Source of the DNA: Hyphomicrobiales bacterium
GTDB lineage: Bacteria; Pseudomonadota; Alphaproteobacteria; Rhizobiales; Rhizobiaceae
NCBI GenBank assembly: GCA_003577315.1
Contig: QEVK01000002.1
Span: forward strand, 1-64,000
Length of the DNA: 64,000 nt
Reading direction: 5' to 3'
Shown: one piece after another, positions 8,012-17,075 of the stretch
Layout of the letters: each line of letters begins with the position of its first letter
How positions within the stretch are numbered: the first letter of the stretch is position 1
Notes under the pieces: generated by a model
Told to the model about the DNA's origin: nothing
Seen by the model: only the letters and a program-made list of their open reading frames with translations
The model's database searches: none
Made by a program: the position numbers and the translations under genes

Positions 8012-8980
8012 TCAGGGATGGCCGGCGGAGACCACCATGCGGATGAGCGCGCCGGAGGAGGTGACCTCCATCTTGCTCATGACGTTGGAGCGGTGGATCT
8101 CCACCGTCTTCGGGCTGATGTCGAGCTGGCGGGCGATCGCCTTGTTGGACAGCCCCTCGGCGACCAGCGACATGACCTGCCGCTCGCGCGGGGTCAGGCG
8201 CATCAGCCGCTTGGAGAATTCCGGCGGAAGGCCCGGCAGGCTGATGCGCTGCGGGCGGTAGAGCAGGAGCCGGATGGCGCTGGCGATGATGCGCCGGGCC
8301 AGCACCACCGGCTTGCCGGACGCCTTGGCCACCATCTCCCGGTCGGCCTCGGTGAAGCTGACGGAGTTCAGCACGATGATCTCGCATTCGGCGAGGTCGA
8401 GCAGCGCCCGCGCCAGCGATTCGCGGTCGCCTTCCGCGGCGTGGGTGGCGGTGACGCGGTATGGCTGAAGCGCCGGGATGTCGAGCTCGTTGATCTGGCG
8501 GGCCAGCGGCTGGATCAGGCCCACGGACGAGCCCTGCGCGGCAAGCGAGATGACGGCGGATTCGAGCGCGCGCTGGGCGTTGACCGTCGGGCAGGTGCTC
8601 TCGAAGTCGCGGAAAAGGCCGGTCGAGAGGATGACCACGAGATCGTACTCGTTCGAGCGGAAGCCGGCGACGAGCCTGGCCATCCGCTCGCCGATGCGGA
8701 CCTTGGACACCACGATCCGGCTCTTGTCGGCGAGCTTGGTGATGATGCTGGTCTCGCCCGGGCGCACGCGCAGCGCGTCGATCTCGCGCGGCGTCAGCCC
8801 GTCCAGCGCGCCGAGCTCCAGCGCCTCGATGGGGATGTCGAGATTGCACAGCATCTCGCCGATCAGGTCGGAGCGCGGCGTCTGGCCCACGCTCACGAAC
8901 ATCACGCGCCGCACCCGTTCGGCGTGGTCGCCCTGCGAGGGTTCCTGCTCTATATCGTGCGCATCAGACGCCAAAGGCAC
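8012..8980 (-). CDS. AroM-domain / LuxR-type HTH fusion regulator
   Basis: A 322-aa protein with two parts. Residues about 25-240 are an AroM-family domain (MFVSVGQTPRSDLIGEML, YDLVVILSTGLF, CEIIVLNSVSF). Residues about 260-322 are a LuxR/GerE-type HTH (LTPRERQVMSLVAEGLSNKAIARQL then SPKTVEIHRSNVMSKM). There is no receiver domain, so the AroM part probably senses a small molecule directly. The frame opens with a GTG at 8980 that directly abuts AAGGAG; the TTG at codon 3 (8974) has better spacing and may be the true start. It lies between the AroM-transporter operon and the divergent DUF917-HyuA operon and likely controls both. Confidence 0.85.
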   Translation of the reverse strand: MPLASDAHDIEQEPSQGDHAERVRRVMFVSVGQTPRSDLIGEMLCNLDIPIEALELGALDGLTPREIDALRVRPGETSIITKLADKSRIVVSKVRIGERMARLVAGFRSNEYDLVVILSTGLFRDFESTCPTVNAQRALESAVISLAAQGSSVGLIQPLARQINELDIPALQPYRVTATHAAEGDRESLARALLDLAECEIIVLNSVSFTEADREMVAKASGKPVVLARRIIASAIRLLLYRPQRISLPGLPPEFSKRLMRLTPRERQVMSLVAEGLSNKAIARQLDISPKTVEIHRSNVMSKMEVTSSGALIRMVVSAGHP

Positions 8981-9026
8981 TCCTTCGCCAGTTCTTGCGG
9001 CCGTTCCTTTCGCACACTTCCGCGAG

Positions 9027-9044
9027 CTAGGGGCAGTCCCCTAT
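9027..9044 (+). promoter_or_regulatory. Palindromic operator between the regulator and DUF917
   Basis: CTAGGGGCAGTCCCCTAT has perfect TAGGGG/CCCCTA arms around four bases. It lies about 62 bases before the DUF917 start and 47 bases before the divergent regulator start, so it could serve activation and autoregulation. It shares CTAGGG and CCCTAT flanks with the site at 7913-7930. Confidence 0.6.
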
Positions 9045-9097
9045 ATGTTTCACGGCGCCTCCGACGTTAGCTTCTAGCATATCTTTCGGAGGTGAAC

Positions 9098-10177
9098 ATG
9101 ATCCGTGACTTCGCGGCGGACGAGATCGATCCGTTGGCCATAGGCGCCTGGATACTGGGAACCGGCGGCGGCGGCAGCCCCTATCTCGCCCAGCTCAACC
9201 TGAAGAAGCTCTATCGCGACGGCCGTCGCTGCAAGCTCATCGATCCGCTGGCGCTCGACGACGGCGACGCCGTCGCGGTGGTGTCGAAGATGGGCGCGCC
9301 GCTGGTCGGGCAGGAGCGCCTGGTCGATCCCGCCCATCTCGCCCGCGCCGTGCGGCTGATGGAGGAATATACCGGCAAGCCGTTCCGCGCGGTGATGAGC
9401 GTCGAGATTGGCGGCGGCAACGCGCTGTCGCCCTTCCTGGCCGGCGCCGTCCTCGACATCCCCGTGGTGGACGCCGACGCGATGGGCCGGGCCTACCCCG
9501 AAGCGCAGATGACCTCCTTCGCCATCGGCGACCTGCAGATGTACCCGCTCACCCTCGTCGACTGCCGCGACAACGAGGCGATCGTCGCCAGGGCGGCGAG
9601 CTGGAAATGGATGGAGCGCATCTCGCGCAAGATCTGCACCGAGGTCGGCTCCACCTCGGCCACCTGCAAGGCGCCGCGCACCGGCAAGGAGGTCAAGGAA
9701 TGGGGCGTGCTCCATACCGTGACCAAGGCGACCAGCCTCGGCCGCGCCGTGCTCGGCGCGCGCGCGGCGCACGCCGACCCGGTCGCGGCCGTGCTCGATC
9801 ACGAGGGCGGCGTCGAGCTGTTCCGGGGCAAGGTCGTCGACGTCGACCGCACCACGACCGGCGGCTTCCTGCGCGGCGCGGCGAAGATCGAGGGGCTCGA
9901 CGGCGACCGCGGCTCGACGCTGGAGCTTTCGTTCCAGAACGAATGGGCGGTCGCCTTCCGCGACGGCGCGCCCATCGCCATGACGCCGGACCTGATCTGC
10001 CTTCTCGACACGGTCTCGGGCGAGGCGATCGGCACGGAAACCGTCCGCTACGGGCAGCGCGTCACCGCCGTGGCGCTGCCGGCGCCGGCCGTGCTCCAGA
10101 CGCCCAAGGGGCTGGAGCATGTCGGCCCGCGCGCCTTCGGCTACGACATCGAGTTCAAATCGGTATTCGCATCATGA
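9098..10177 (+). CDS. DUF917 (S-Me-THD domain) family protein
   Basis: A 359-aa protein of the DUF917 family. It has the opening IGAWILGTGGGGSPYL, the SVEIGGGNALSPFLAGA block and VVDADAMGRAYPEAQM, all typical. Family members sit next to hydantoinase/oxoprolinase genes and have been linked to thiohydantoin-type or other cyclic amide substrates; the activity in this organism is not known. The ATG at 9098 follows GGAGGTGA with proper spacing, so it is preferred over the GTG at 9092 that lies inside that site. Its stop overlaps the start of the HyuA-type gene by four bases (ATGA), which points to a functional pair. Confidence 0.85.
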   Translation: MIRDFAADEIDPLAIGAWILGTGGGGSPYLAQLNLKKLYRDGRRCKLIDPLALDDGDAVAVVSKMGAPLVGQERLVDPAHLARAVRLMEEYTGKPFRAVMSVEIGGGNALSPFLAGAVLDIPVVDADAMGRAYPEAQMTSFAIGDLQMYPLTLVDCRDNEAIVARAASWKWMERISRKICTEVGSTSATCKAPRTGKEVKEWGVLHTVTKATSLGRAVLGARAAHADPVAAVLDHEGGVELFRGKVVDVDRTTTGGFLRGAAKIEGLDGDRGSTLELSFQNEWAVAFRDGAPIAMTPDLICLLDTVSGEAIGTETVRYGQRVTAVALPAPAVLQTPKGLEHVGPRAFGYDIEFKSVFAS

Positions 10178-11730
10178 AACGCATTGGCATTGATGTCGGC
10201 GGCACCAACACGGATGCCGTCCTGATCGACGGCGAGACGGTGCTCGACGCCGTCAAGCTTCCCACGACCTCGGACGTGATGCAGGGCGTCGTCAACGCCA
10301 TCGGCTCGGTCATGGCGCGCCAGCCCGGCGGCGCGAGCCCGGTCGATGCCGTGATGATCGGCACCACGCACTTCACCAACGCCGTCGTCGAGCGCGCGCG
10401 CCTGGAGCGGGTCGGCGCCATCCGCATCGCCATGCCGGCCGGCGCGTCGCTGCCGCCCATGGTGGACTGGCCCGACGACCTGCGCGAGGCCGTCGACCCG
10501 ATGAGCTTCATGGTCGAGGGCGGGCACGAATATGACGGGCGCCCGCTCGTGCCGCTGGACCGGGAGGCCGTGCGCGAGGCCGCGATGCGCATTCGCGACG
10601 CCGGCATCCGCTCCGTCGGCATCACGGCCCTGTTCTCGCCGCTGACCACCGAGTGCGAGACCGAGGCCGCCGACATCGTGCGCTCCGTCATCCCGCAGGC
10701 GCGCATCACGCTGTCGCATACGCTCGGGCGCATCGGCCTGCTTGAGCGCGAGAACGTCACGCTGCTGAACGCCGCCCTTCAGGGGCTGGGCGAGGGCACC
10801 GTCGACGCCTTCGCCGAGGCGCTGCGCGAGTCCGGCATCCACGCGCCGTTCTACCTGACGCAGAACGACGGCACCGTCGTGCTGGCGCGGGTCGCGGCGG
10901 CGAACCCGGTCTACAGCTTCGCCTCCGGCCCGACCAACTCGATGCGCGGCGCCGCGTTCCTGACCGGGCTCAAGGAGGCGATGGTCGTGGACGTGGGCGG
11001 CACCACCTCCGACATCGGCTGCCTCGTCGGCGGCTTCCCGCGCGAGGCCAACAACGTCGTGGAGGTGGGCGGCGTGCGCACGCTGTTCCGCATGCCCGAC
11101 CTTCTGCCGATGGCGCTCGGCGGCGGCACGATCATCGACCTCGACAAGGGCACGATCGGCCCGCGCAGCGTCGGTTACCGCATCACCAGCGAGGCGCTGG
11201 TGTTCGGCGGCTCCACGCTGACCACGACGGACGTCGCCGTCGCGGCCGGGCTGGTCGAGATCGGCGACCGCGACCGGGTGAGGCATCTCGACCGGGGCGT
11301 CGTCCGCGACCTGCTCAAGCGCATCGAGGTCATGGTCGAGGACAATGTCGACCGCATGAAGACCTCGGCCGAGGGCGTCAGGCTCATCGCGGTCGGCGGC
11401 GGCTCCTTCCTCATCCCCGAGCGGCTCAAGGGCGCGAGCGAGGTGCTGCGCGTCGAGCATGCCGGCGTGGCCAACGCGCTCGGCGCCGCCATGGCGCAGG
11501 TGTCGGGCGAGGTCGACCAGGTCTTCTCCGGCATGGGGCGCGACGCCGCGCTGGCCGAGGCCGTGAAGATCGCCCGCGAGCGCGCGATGGAGGCGGGCGC
11601 GAGGCCCTCGTCCATCGTCACGCTGGAGGCCGAGGACATCCCGATCGCCTATCTGCCGGGCGACGCCCGGCGCGTGCGGGTGCGGGTGGTCGGCGACATC
11701 TCCTTCTCCAGGACCTCGAAGGCGGCCTGA
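10174..11730 (+). CDS. Hydantoinase/oxoprolinase family protein (HyuA-type)
   Basis: A 518-aa protein with the ASKHA-type nucleotide fold of hydantoinase A/5-oxoprolinases: phosphate-1 loop GIDVGGTNTDAVLID at the N-terminus, GTTHFTNAVVER, and the second loop VVDVGGTTSDIGCLVGG near residue 275. Such enzymes open hydantoin or 5-oxoproline-like rings at the cost of ATP. At 518 aa it is shorter than the roughly 700-aa classical HyuA, as is common for members paired with DUF917. Translation is coupled to the DUF917 gene by an ATGA overlap. No HyuB-type partner is present, so DUF917 may take that place; this is inference. Confidence 0.88.
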   Translation: MKRIGIDVGGTNTDAVLIDGETVLDAVKLPTTSDVMQGVVNAIGSVMARQPGGASPVDAVMIGTTHFTNAVVERARLERVGAIRIAMPAGASLPPMVDWPDDLREAVDPMSFMVEGGHEYDGRPLVPLDREAVREAAMRIRDAGIRSVGITALFSPLTTECETEAADIVRSVIPQARITLSHTLGRIGLLERENVTLLNAALQGLGEGTVDAFAEALRESGIHAPFYLTQNDGTVVLARVAAANPVYSFASGPTNSMRGAAFLTGLKEAMVVDVGGTTSDIGCLVGGFPREANNVVEVGGVRTLFRMPDLLPMALGGGTIIDLDKGTIGPRSVGYRITSEALVFGGSTLTTTDVAVAAGLVEIGDRDRVRHLDRGVVRDLLKRIEVMVEDNVDRMKTSAEGVRLIAVGGGSFLIPERLKGASEVLRVEHAGVANALGAAMAQVSGEVDQVFSGMGRDAALAEAVKIARERAMEAGARPSSIVTLEAEDIPIAYLPGDARRVRVRVVGDISFSRTSKAA

Positions 11731-11768
11731 GCCGGCGCCCGGCCTTCCCGCATGCTTGCCTGACCCGA

Positions 11769-11790
11769 GGCCCGCCGCCCGTGGCGGGCC
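11769..11790. terminator. Hairpin between convergent genes
   Basis: GGCCCGCC and GGCGGGCC form a perfect 8-bp stem with a six-base loop, followed on the plus strand by TTCGCT. It lies between the stop of the HyuA-type gene and the stop of the convergent manC-type gene, so it may act in both directions. Confidence 0.6.
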
Positions 11791-11795
11791 TTCGC

Positions 11796-13229
11796 TCATT
11801 CCCCGGCCTTGCGGTTGTAGACGTCCTCCAGCCGCACGATGTCGTCCTCGCCGAGATAGCTGCCGGTCTGCACCTCGATCAGCACCGCGGGCTCGGCGCC
11901 GCGGTTGGCCAGCCGGTGGACCGTGCCCTGCGGCACATAGGCCGACTGGCCGGGCAGGAGCGTGCGCGTCTGGCCGCCGATGGTCACCTCGGCCTCGCCC
12001 GTCACCACCACCCAGTGCTCGGCGCGGTGCGTGTGCTTTTGCAGCGACAGCACCCCGCCCGGCGCCACCACCGTGCGCTTGACCTGATAGCCGTCGCCCC
12101 GGTCGAGCCGCTCGTAGCTGCCCCACGGCCGCAGCGTCAGCAACGTCTCCACCGCCTCCGGCCGGCCCTCGGCGGCAAGCCGCTCGACCAGCCCGCCGAC
12201 GTCGCCGGCATGCGCCTTGGGCATGACGAGCAGGCAGTCGCGGGTCGAGACCACGACCGTGTCGCGCACGCCGACGAGCGCCGTCAGCCGGTCGGGGGAG
12301 TGGACGAGATTGCCGCTCGCCGCCACCAGCGCCGCCTCGCCCACGACCGCGTTGCCGGCCTCGTCGCCGTCGATCATGCCGCCGACCGTGTCCCAGCTTC
12401 CCACGTCGGACCAGCGGTAGCCGACGGGCAGCACGGCGGCCCGGTCCGTCCTTTCCATCACCGCGCGGTCGACCGCGACGGCCGGCGCGGCCGTGAAGCT
12501 CGCCTCGTCGAGCCGCAGGAAGTCGAGATCCGGCCGTGCCCCGCCATGCGCCGCGCGCACGGCGTCGAGGATCGCCGGCTGGAGCCGCGCCAGCTCGTCG
12601 AGGAAGGCGTCGGCGCGGAACAGGAAGTTGCCGCTGTTCCACAGCCAGCTCTCGGCGACGAAGCGTTCGGCCCGCGCCGCCGCCGGCTTCTCCACGAACC
12701 GCTCGACGGCCATGGCGCGGCGCAGCCTTCGGCCCGGCAGGATGTAGCCGTAGCCGGTGGCGGGCCTGTCGGGCCGGACGCCGAAGGCGACGAGCCGGCC
12801 GTCGCGGGCATCGGGCGCGGCCTCGCGCATCGCCTGCGCGAAGGCGGCGCCTTCGGGGATGTGGTGGTCGGCCGCCAGCACCGCCACCAGCGCGTCGGGC
12901 GCGCGCGCCAGCGCCTGGAGGCAGCCGGCGGCGACGGCCGCGCAGGTGTTGCGCGGCGCCGGCTCGAGCAGGATGTCGGCCGCGATCCCGATCCGCGCCA
13001 GGTTCTCGGCGAGCAGGAAGCGGTGATCGTCGGCGCCCACCACCACCGGGCGCGGGTCGAAGGGAAGGCCGCGGCAGCGCAGCGCCGCCTGCTGGAACAG
13101 CGAATGCCGGCCGCCCGCTTCCTCGCGGCCGAAGCTCAGGAACTGCTTGGGCCGCGCGGCGCGCGACAGCGGCCACAGCCTGGTGCCGGCCCCGCCGCTC
13201 AGGATGATGGGGATGATGCCTGCCGCCAC
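11796..13229 (-). CDS. manC: Mannose-1-phosphate guanylyltransferase / mannose-6-phosphate isomerase
   Basis: A 477-aa bifunctional type II enzyme making GDP-mannose. The N-terminal nucleotidyltransferase domain starts IIPIILSGGAGTRLWPLSRAARPKQFL, with FVEKP further on. The C-terminal cupin isomerase domain shows RPWGSYERLDRGDGYQVKR, then LSLQKHTHRAEHWVVVTGEA with its metal-binding histidines. The start is a GTG at 13229 behind GGAGGAGAC; no ATG fits. GDP-mannose would feed exopolysaccharide or lipopolysaccharide, but no sugar-polymer cluster is adjacent. It lies 29 bases beyond the lytic transglycosylase gene on the same strand. Synonyms for such genes are cpsB, xanB and algA. Confidence 0.92.
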   Translation of the reverse strand: MAAGIIPIILSGGAGTRLWPLSRAARPKQFLSFGREEAGGRHSLFQQAALRCRGLPFDPRPVVVGADDHRFLLAENLARIGIAADILLEPAPRNTCAAVAAGCLQALARAPDALVAVLAADHHIPEGAAFAQAMREAAPDARDGRLVAFGVRPDRPATGYGYILPGRRLRRAMAVERFVEKPAAARAERFVAESWLWNSGNFLFRADAFLDELARLQPAILDAVRAAHGGARPDLDFLRLDEASFTAAPAVAVDRAVMERTDRAAVLPVGYRWSDVGSWDTVGGMIDGDEAGNAVVGEAALVAASGNLVHSPDRLTALVGVRDTVVVSTRDCLLVMPKAHAGDVGGLVERLAAEGRPEAVETLLTLRPWGSYERLDRGDGYQVKRTVVAPGGVLSLQKHTHRAEHWVVVTGEAEVTIGGQTRTLLPGQSAYVPQGTVHRLANRGAEPAVLIEVQTGSYLGEDDIVRLEDVYNRKAGE

Positions 13230-13258
13230 GTCTCCTCCGCCCCGAGGAACCGCCCGCC

Positions 13259-15376
13259 TCAGCGGCCGTTGACGAGGTCGGCCGCGATGTCCATGCGGCC
13301 GGTGAGCCGCATCTTGTAGACCTGATAGTTCTCCATCACGCGCTGCACGTAGCTGCGCGTCTCGGTGAACGGGATGCGCTCGATCCAGTCCACCACCTGC
13401 TCGACCGACTTGCCGCGCGGGTCGCCGTAGCGCTCGACCCACTGCTGGGCGCGGCGCGGGCCGGCATTGTAGCCGGCGAAGGTGAGCACGTAGGAACCCG
13501 AGAAGCGCGCAAGCTGCTCGCTGAGATAATGCGCGCCGAGCGTGGCGTTGTAGCCGGGATCGCTGGTCAGCTTGGCCGGCGCATAGGCCAGCCCAGCCTT
13601 CCTTGCCATCTCCCTGGCGGTGCCGGGCATGAGCTGGAGCAGGCCGAGCGCGCCCGCGCCCGACTTCGCCGCAACGTTGAACTCGCTTTCCTGCCGCGCG
13701 ATGGCGTAGGCGAGCGCCTTGCCGGAGCCCGAGATGTTGGCGTTGGCGGGGATAGCGCCGGTCGGATGCGACAGCGCGCCCACGGGCAGGCCGCGCGCGG
13801 CCGCCCACTTGCCGACGCGCAGCGCCAGGAAATGGTTGCCCTGCCGCTCGGCCGCGACGGCCAGCAGCGCCAGCTCGCCGACGCTGGTCAGCTCCTGCGC
13901 CAGCCCGCGATAGAGCGCCTCGGCGCGACGGGCGTGCCCGGCCTGCTCCAGCCGGCGGATCGCCTGCACCGCCTGCCGCCGCTCGAAATTCTGCCGGTCG
14001 GCGTCGCTGGGCGAGGGGTAGGCGGCCGCGATCGTGTCGCGGCCGAGCCGGGCGGCGGCGAGCTGGCCGTAGAAGGCGGTGCCATACTGCGCCGCGCGCT
14101 CGTAATGCTGGCGCGCATTTCCCGGCCCGCCGGCTTCGGCCGCGCGGCCGAGCCAGTAATGGGCGCGCGACAGCGAGATCGGCCCGTCGGCGATCTCGGC
14201 GATGCGGGCGAAGTGGCGCGCGCCGGTCCTGGCGTCGCCGAGGCCGCGGAAGGCGTACCAGCCGGCGTGGAATTCGGCGTCCACGGCCAGCGCCGGGCTT
14301 TCGGCGGCGTGCGCGGCGGCGAGCTTGTAGGCGGTGGCGGCGTCGCCGAGGTCGAGCAGCTCGCGCGACAGCACCCGCCGCTCGACCCACCATGCGTCGG
14401 GATCGACCAGCGAGGCCGCGTCCTTCGGCGCCTTCAGCATCACGGCGGCGGCCTCGCGGTGCTTCTCGGCCCGGCGCAGGCGCCGCGCCTCGGCGAAGGT
14501 CCATGCCGCGCCGCGCTGCGCCTTCGGCACGGCGTCGAGCAGGCTCCTGGCGTTCTTCTCGTTGCGCGTGACGGCGGCGAAGGCCTTCGCCAGCTCGCGC
14601 GCCCCGGCAAGGCCGGCCACCCGCTCGGCCGAGGCGAGGCGGTCGGCATAGAGCATGCGCTCCATGCGCAGGCGGTGGTCGGCGGCCGGGATGACCTTGC
14701 CGAACTCGCGGATGATCGCCTGCTCCTCCCTGGCCTCCAGCTTCTCGGTGCGCCAGATGTCGGCGAGCGCGGCGCGCGCCTGCGCCGTGTTGCCGGTCGC
14801 GAGATGGGCGCGCGCGAGCAGGATCGCGCCCTCCACCGTCTGCGGCCGCGAGGCGCCGAAGGCCGACAGCACCGTGCGCGGGCCGGGGTTCTCGCGGTGC
14901 ATCGCCCGCTCCGACGCCGTCCTGAGCCGCGCCATGCCCGGCCAGCCCGAAAGCGCATAGGCGGCGTCGGCGATCTCGCCGCTCGAGACGCCGTCGGCGC
15001 CCGAGGTGGCGATGGCCCACATCAGGATGGCGCGGTCGAGCGAGCTTGCCGGCAGGTTGTTGCGCACCAGCCGCGCGCGGGCGATGTCGCCGGAGGAGAG
15101 CGCGTCGAGGCCGTTCTTCAACTGGGTGACGGAGCCGCCGGTCGCCAGTTTCCCGGCCTTGACGGCGGCCTGCCCGGCGACGGCCCCGGTGGTGATGGCG
15201 GCGTCGATGGCGGCCGCGCTCGCGGCCGTGTGCGGGCGGTCGAACGGCAGCGGCCCCACGCTGGGCAGCACCGTGTCGGCGAGGGCGAGGCCGGGTGTGA
15301 CGATGAGCGCCAGGCTCGCGAGCGCCACGCGGGCGCGCGGCCGAGCGTGGGGAAGGACGCGGGAGGTGGCTTTCAT
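13259..15376 (-). CDS. Soluble lytic murein transglycosylase (Slt70-type)
   Basis: A 705-aa periplasmic enzyme that cleaves peptidoglycan glycan strands to 1,6-anhydromuropeptides. It has a signal peptide (residues 1 to about 35, ending LALA-D), then a long alpha-helical superhelical region rich in AxxLAxA repeats. The C-terminal SLT domain has catalytic Glu563 in ARQESEFN, followed by GALGLLQLMPGTA and AGYNAGPRRAQQW. The ATG at 15376 gives a clean signal peptide with AGGGA upstream; a frame open further upstream would bury it. It is divergent from dapA, as is common in rhizobia, and the 244-bp gap must hold both promoters. Confidence 0.93.
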   Translation of the reverse strand: MKATSRVLPHARPRARVALASLALIVTPGLALADTVLPSVGPLPFDRPHTAASAAAIDAAITTGAVAGQAAVKAGKLATGGSVTQLKNGLDALSSGDIARARLVRNNLPASSLDRAILMWAIATSGADGVSSGEIADAAYALSGWPGMARLRTASERAMHRENPGPRTVLSAFGASRPQTVEGAILLARAHLATGNTAQARAALADIWRTEKLEAREEQAIIREFGKVIPAADHRLRMERMLYADRLASAERVAGLAGARELAKAFAAVTRNEKNARSLLDAVPKAQRGAAWTFAEARRLRRAEKHREAAAVMLKAPKDAASLVDPDAWWVERRVLSRELLDLGDAATAYKLAAAHAAESPALAVDAEFHAGWYAFRGLGDARTGARHFARIAEIADGPISLSRAHYWLGRAAEAGGPGNARQHYERAAQYGTAFYGQLAAARLGRDTIAAAYPSPSDADRQNFERRQAVQAIRRLEQAGHARRAEALYRGLAQELTSVGELALLAVAAERQGNHFLALRVGKWAAARGLPVGALSHPTGAIPANANISGSGKALAYAIARQESEFNVAAKSGAGALGLLQLMPGTAREMARKAGLAYAPAKLTSDPGYNATLGAHYLSEQLARFSGSYVLTFAGYNAGPRRAQQWVERYGDPRGKSVEQVVDWIERIPFTETRSYVQRVMENYQVYKMRLTGRMDIAADLVNGR

Positions 15377-15620
15377 GGCGTGTCGATCCCTGTTCCGGAC
15401 AAGATACACGATGGACGGGCTTGCCGCGACCCTAGCCGCCGGCGGTGAAGATGGCGTAAACGAAAGGTTAGCGCAGCCGTCGCAATTCTTGCGACCACGC
15501 CTTGCGCGTCCCTTGTCGCGCGCAAGCGGCAAGACTATGGTGCGCGGCCTTCGTCTGGGCTAGAAGCCGGCGAAGACGAAAATCACCACGCCGACCAGGC
15601 GACATCCGGGAGCACACACC

Positions 15621-16502
15621 ATGTTCAGAGGGTCCATGACCGCGCTCGTCACGCCGTTCACGCGCGATGGTGCCCTCGACAAGGACGCTTTCCGCGCCCT
15701 GGTGGAATGGCAGATCGGGGAGGGCACCAGCGGCATCGTTCCCGTCGGCACCACCGGCGAGTCGCCGACCCTGTCGCATGCCGAGCACCGCGAGGTGGTG
15801 GCGCTGGCCGTCGAGGCCGCTGCCGGCCGCGTGCCCGTCATCGCCGGCGCCGGCTCCAACAACACGGCCGAGGCGGTCTCGCTGGTGCAGCACGCCGAGA
15901 AGGTGGGCGCGAACGCCGTGCTCGTCGTCACGCCCTACTACAACAAGCCGACGCAGAAGGGGCTCTACCTGCATTTCGCCGAAGTCGCCAGGGCGACGTC
16001 GCTGCCGATCATCATCTACAACATCCCGCCGCGCTCGGTCGTCGACATGACGCCCGAGACGATGGGTCGGCTCGCCGCCGACTTCAGGAACGTCGTCGGC
16101 GTCAAGGACGCCACCGGCAAGATCGAGCGCGTGTCGGAGCAGCGCATGACCTGCGGCAAGGACTTCATCCAGCTTTCGGGCGAGGACGCGACTGCGCTCG
16201 GCTTCAACGCCCATGGCGGCGTCGGCTGCATCTCGGTCACGGCCAATGTCGCGCCGCGCCTGTGCGCCGAGTTCCAGGCGGCGACGCTTTCCGGCGACAG
16301 GGACCTCGCCATCGCGTTGCAGGACCGGCTGATGCCGCTGCACAAGGCGATCTTCGTCGAGCCGGGCGTGTCGGGCGCCAAATATGCCCTGTCGCGGCTC
16401 GGCCGGGTGGAGAACGTCGTGCGCGCCCCGCTCGTCACCGTCGAGGCCTCGACGGCCGAAAAGATCGACGCGGCGATGAGCCACGCCGGGCTTTTGAACT
16501 GA
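15621..16502 (+). CDS. dapA: 4-hydroxy-tetrahydrodipicolinate synthase
   Basis: A 293-aa TIM-barrel enzyme that condenses pyruvate with aspartate semialdehyde, the first committed step to diaminopimelate and lysine. The catalytic residues are in place: Lys162 forming the Schiff base (VGVKDATGK), Tyr133 (IIYNIPPRS) and Tyr107 in [21 protein letters not shown] binds substrate. A GGGAG site precedes the ATG. It is followed 25 bases later by smpB, the usual rhizobial neighbour. Confidence 0.97.
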   Translation: MFRGSMTALVTPFTRDGALDKDAFRALVEWQIGEGTSGIVPVGTTGESPTLSHAEHREVVALAVEAAAGRVPVIAGAGSNNTAEAVSLVQHAEKVGANAVLVVTPYYNKPTQKGLYLHFAEVARATSLPIIIYNIPPRSVVDMTPETMGRLAADFRNVVGVKDATGKIERVSEQRMTCGKDFIQLSGEDATALGFNAHGGVGCISVTANVAPRLCAEFQAATLSGDRDLAIALQDRLMPLHKAIFVEPGVSGAKYALSRLGRVENVVRAPLVTVEASTAEKIDAAMSHAGLLN

Positions 16503-16527
16503 CGCGCCGCGCGCGCGTTCCTCGACC

Positions 16528-17010
16528 ATGGCCAAGGACAAGAGCAAGCCCGACACCAACGGAAAGACCGTGGCGGAAAACCGCAAGGCCCGCTTCGCCT
16601 ACGAGGTCGTCGACACCTACGAGGCGGGCCTGGCGCTGACCGGCACCGAGGTCAAGTCGCTGCGCGAGGGCCACGCCAACATCCAGGAAAGCTATGCCTC
16701 GGTCGAGGGCGGCGAGGTGTGGCTGATCAATTCCTACCTGCCGGAATATCTCCAGGGCAACCGCTTCAACCACGAGCCGCGCCGCCGCCGCAAGCTGCTC
16801 CTCAAGAAGAAGGAGATGGCCAGGCTGGCGCAGGCCGTGGAGCGCGAGGGCATGACCATGGTGCCCCTGAAGATCTACTTCAACGAGCGCGGCCGCGCCA
16901 AGCTGCTGCTGGCGGTGGCGCGCGGCAAGAAGCTGCACGACAAGCGCGAGACCGAGAAGCAGCGCGACTGGGCGCGCGAGAAGGGCCGGCTGCTCAAGGA
17001 GCGCGGATAG
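16528..17010 (+). CDS. smpB: SsrA-binding protein
   Basis: A 160-aa RNA-binding partner of tmRNA in trans-translation, rescuing stalled ribosomes. It shows the family opening ([28 protein letters not shown]), [13 protein letters not shown], and the C-terminal basic tail [19 protein letters not shown], which inserts into the empty mRNA channel. Length is normal. It follows dapA closely and is probably cotranscribed. The tmRNA gene was not found in the window. Confidence 0.97.
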   Translation: MAKDKSKPDTNGKTVAENRKARFAYEVVDTYEAGLALTGTEVKSLREGHANIQESYASVEGGEVWLINSYLPEYLQGNRFNHEPRRRRKLLLKKKEMARLAQAVEREGMTMVPLKIYFNERGRAKLLLAVARGKKLHDKRETEKQRDWAREKGRLLKERG

Positions 17011-17075
17011 GCGGCGCGGAGACGGCGCGGGGCGCTTTCCGCAAGCGCCGGCGCGGCGGGCAAGGGGACTGTCGC

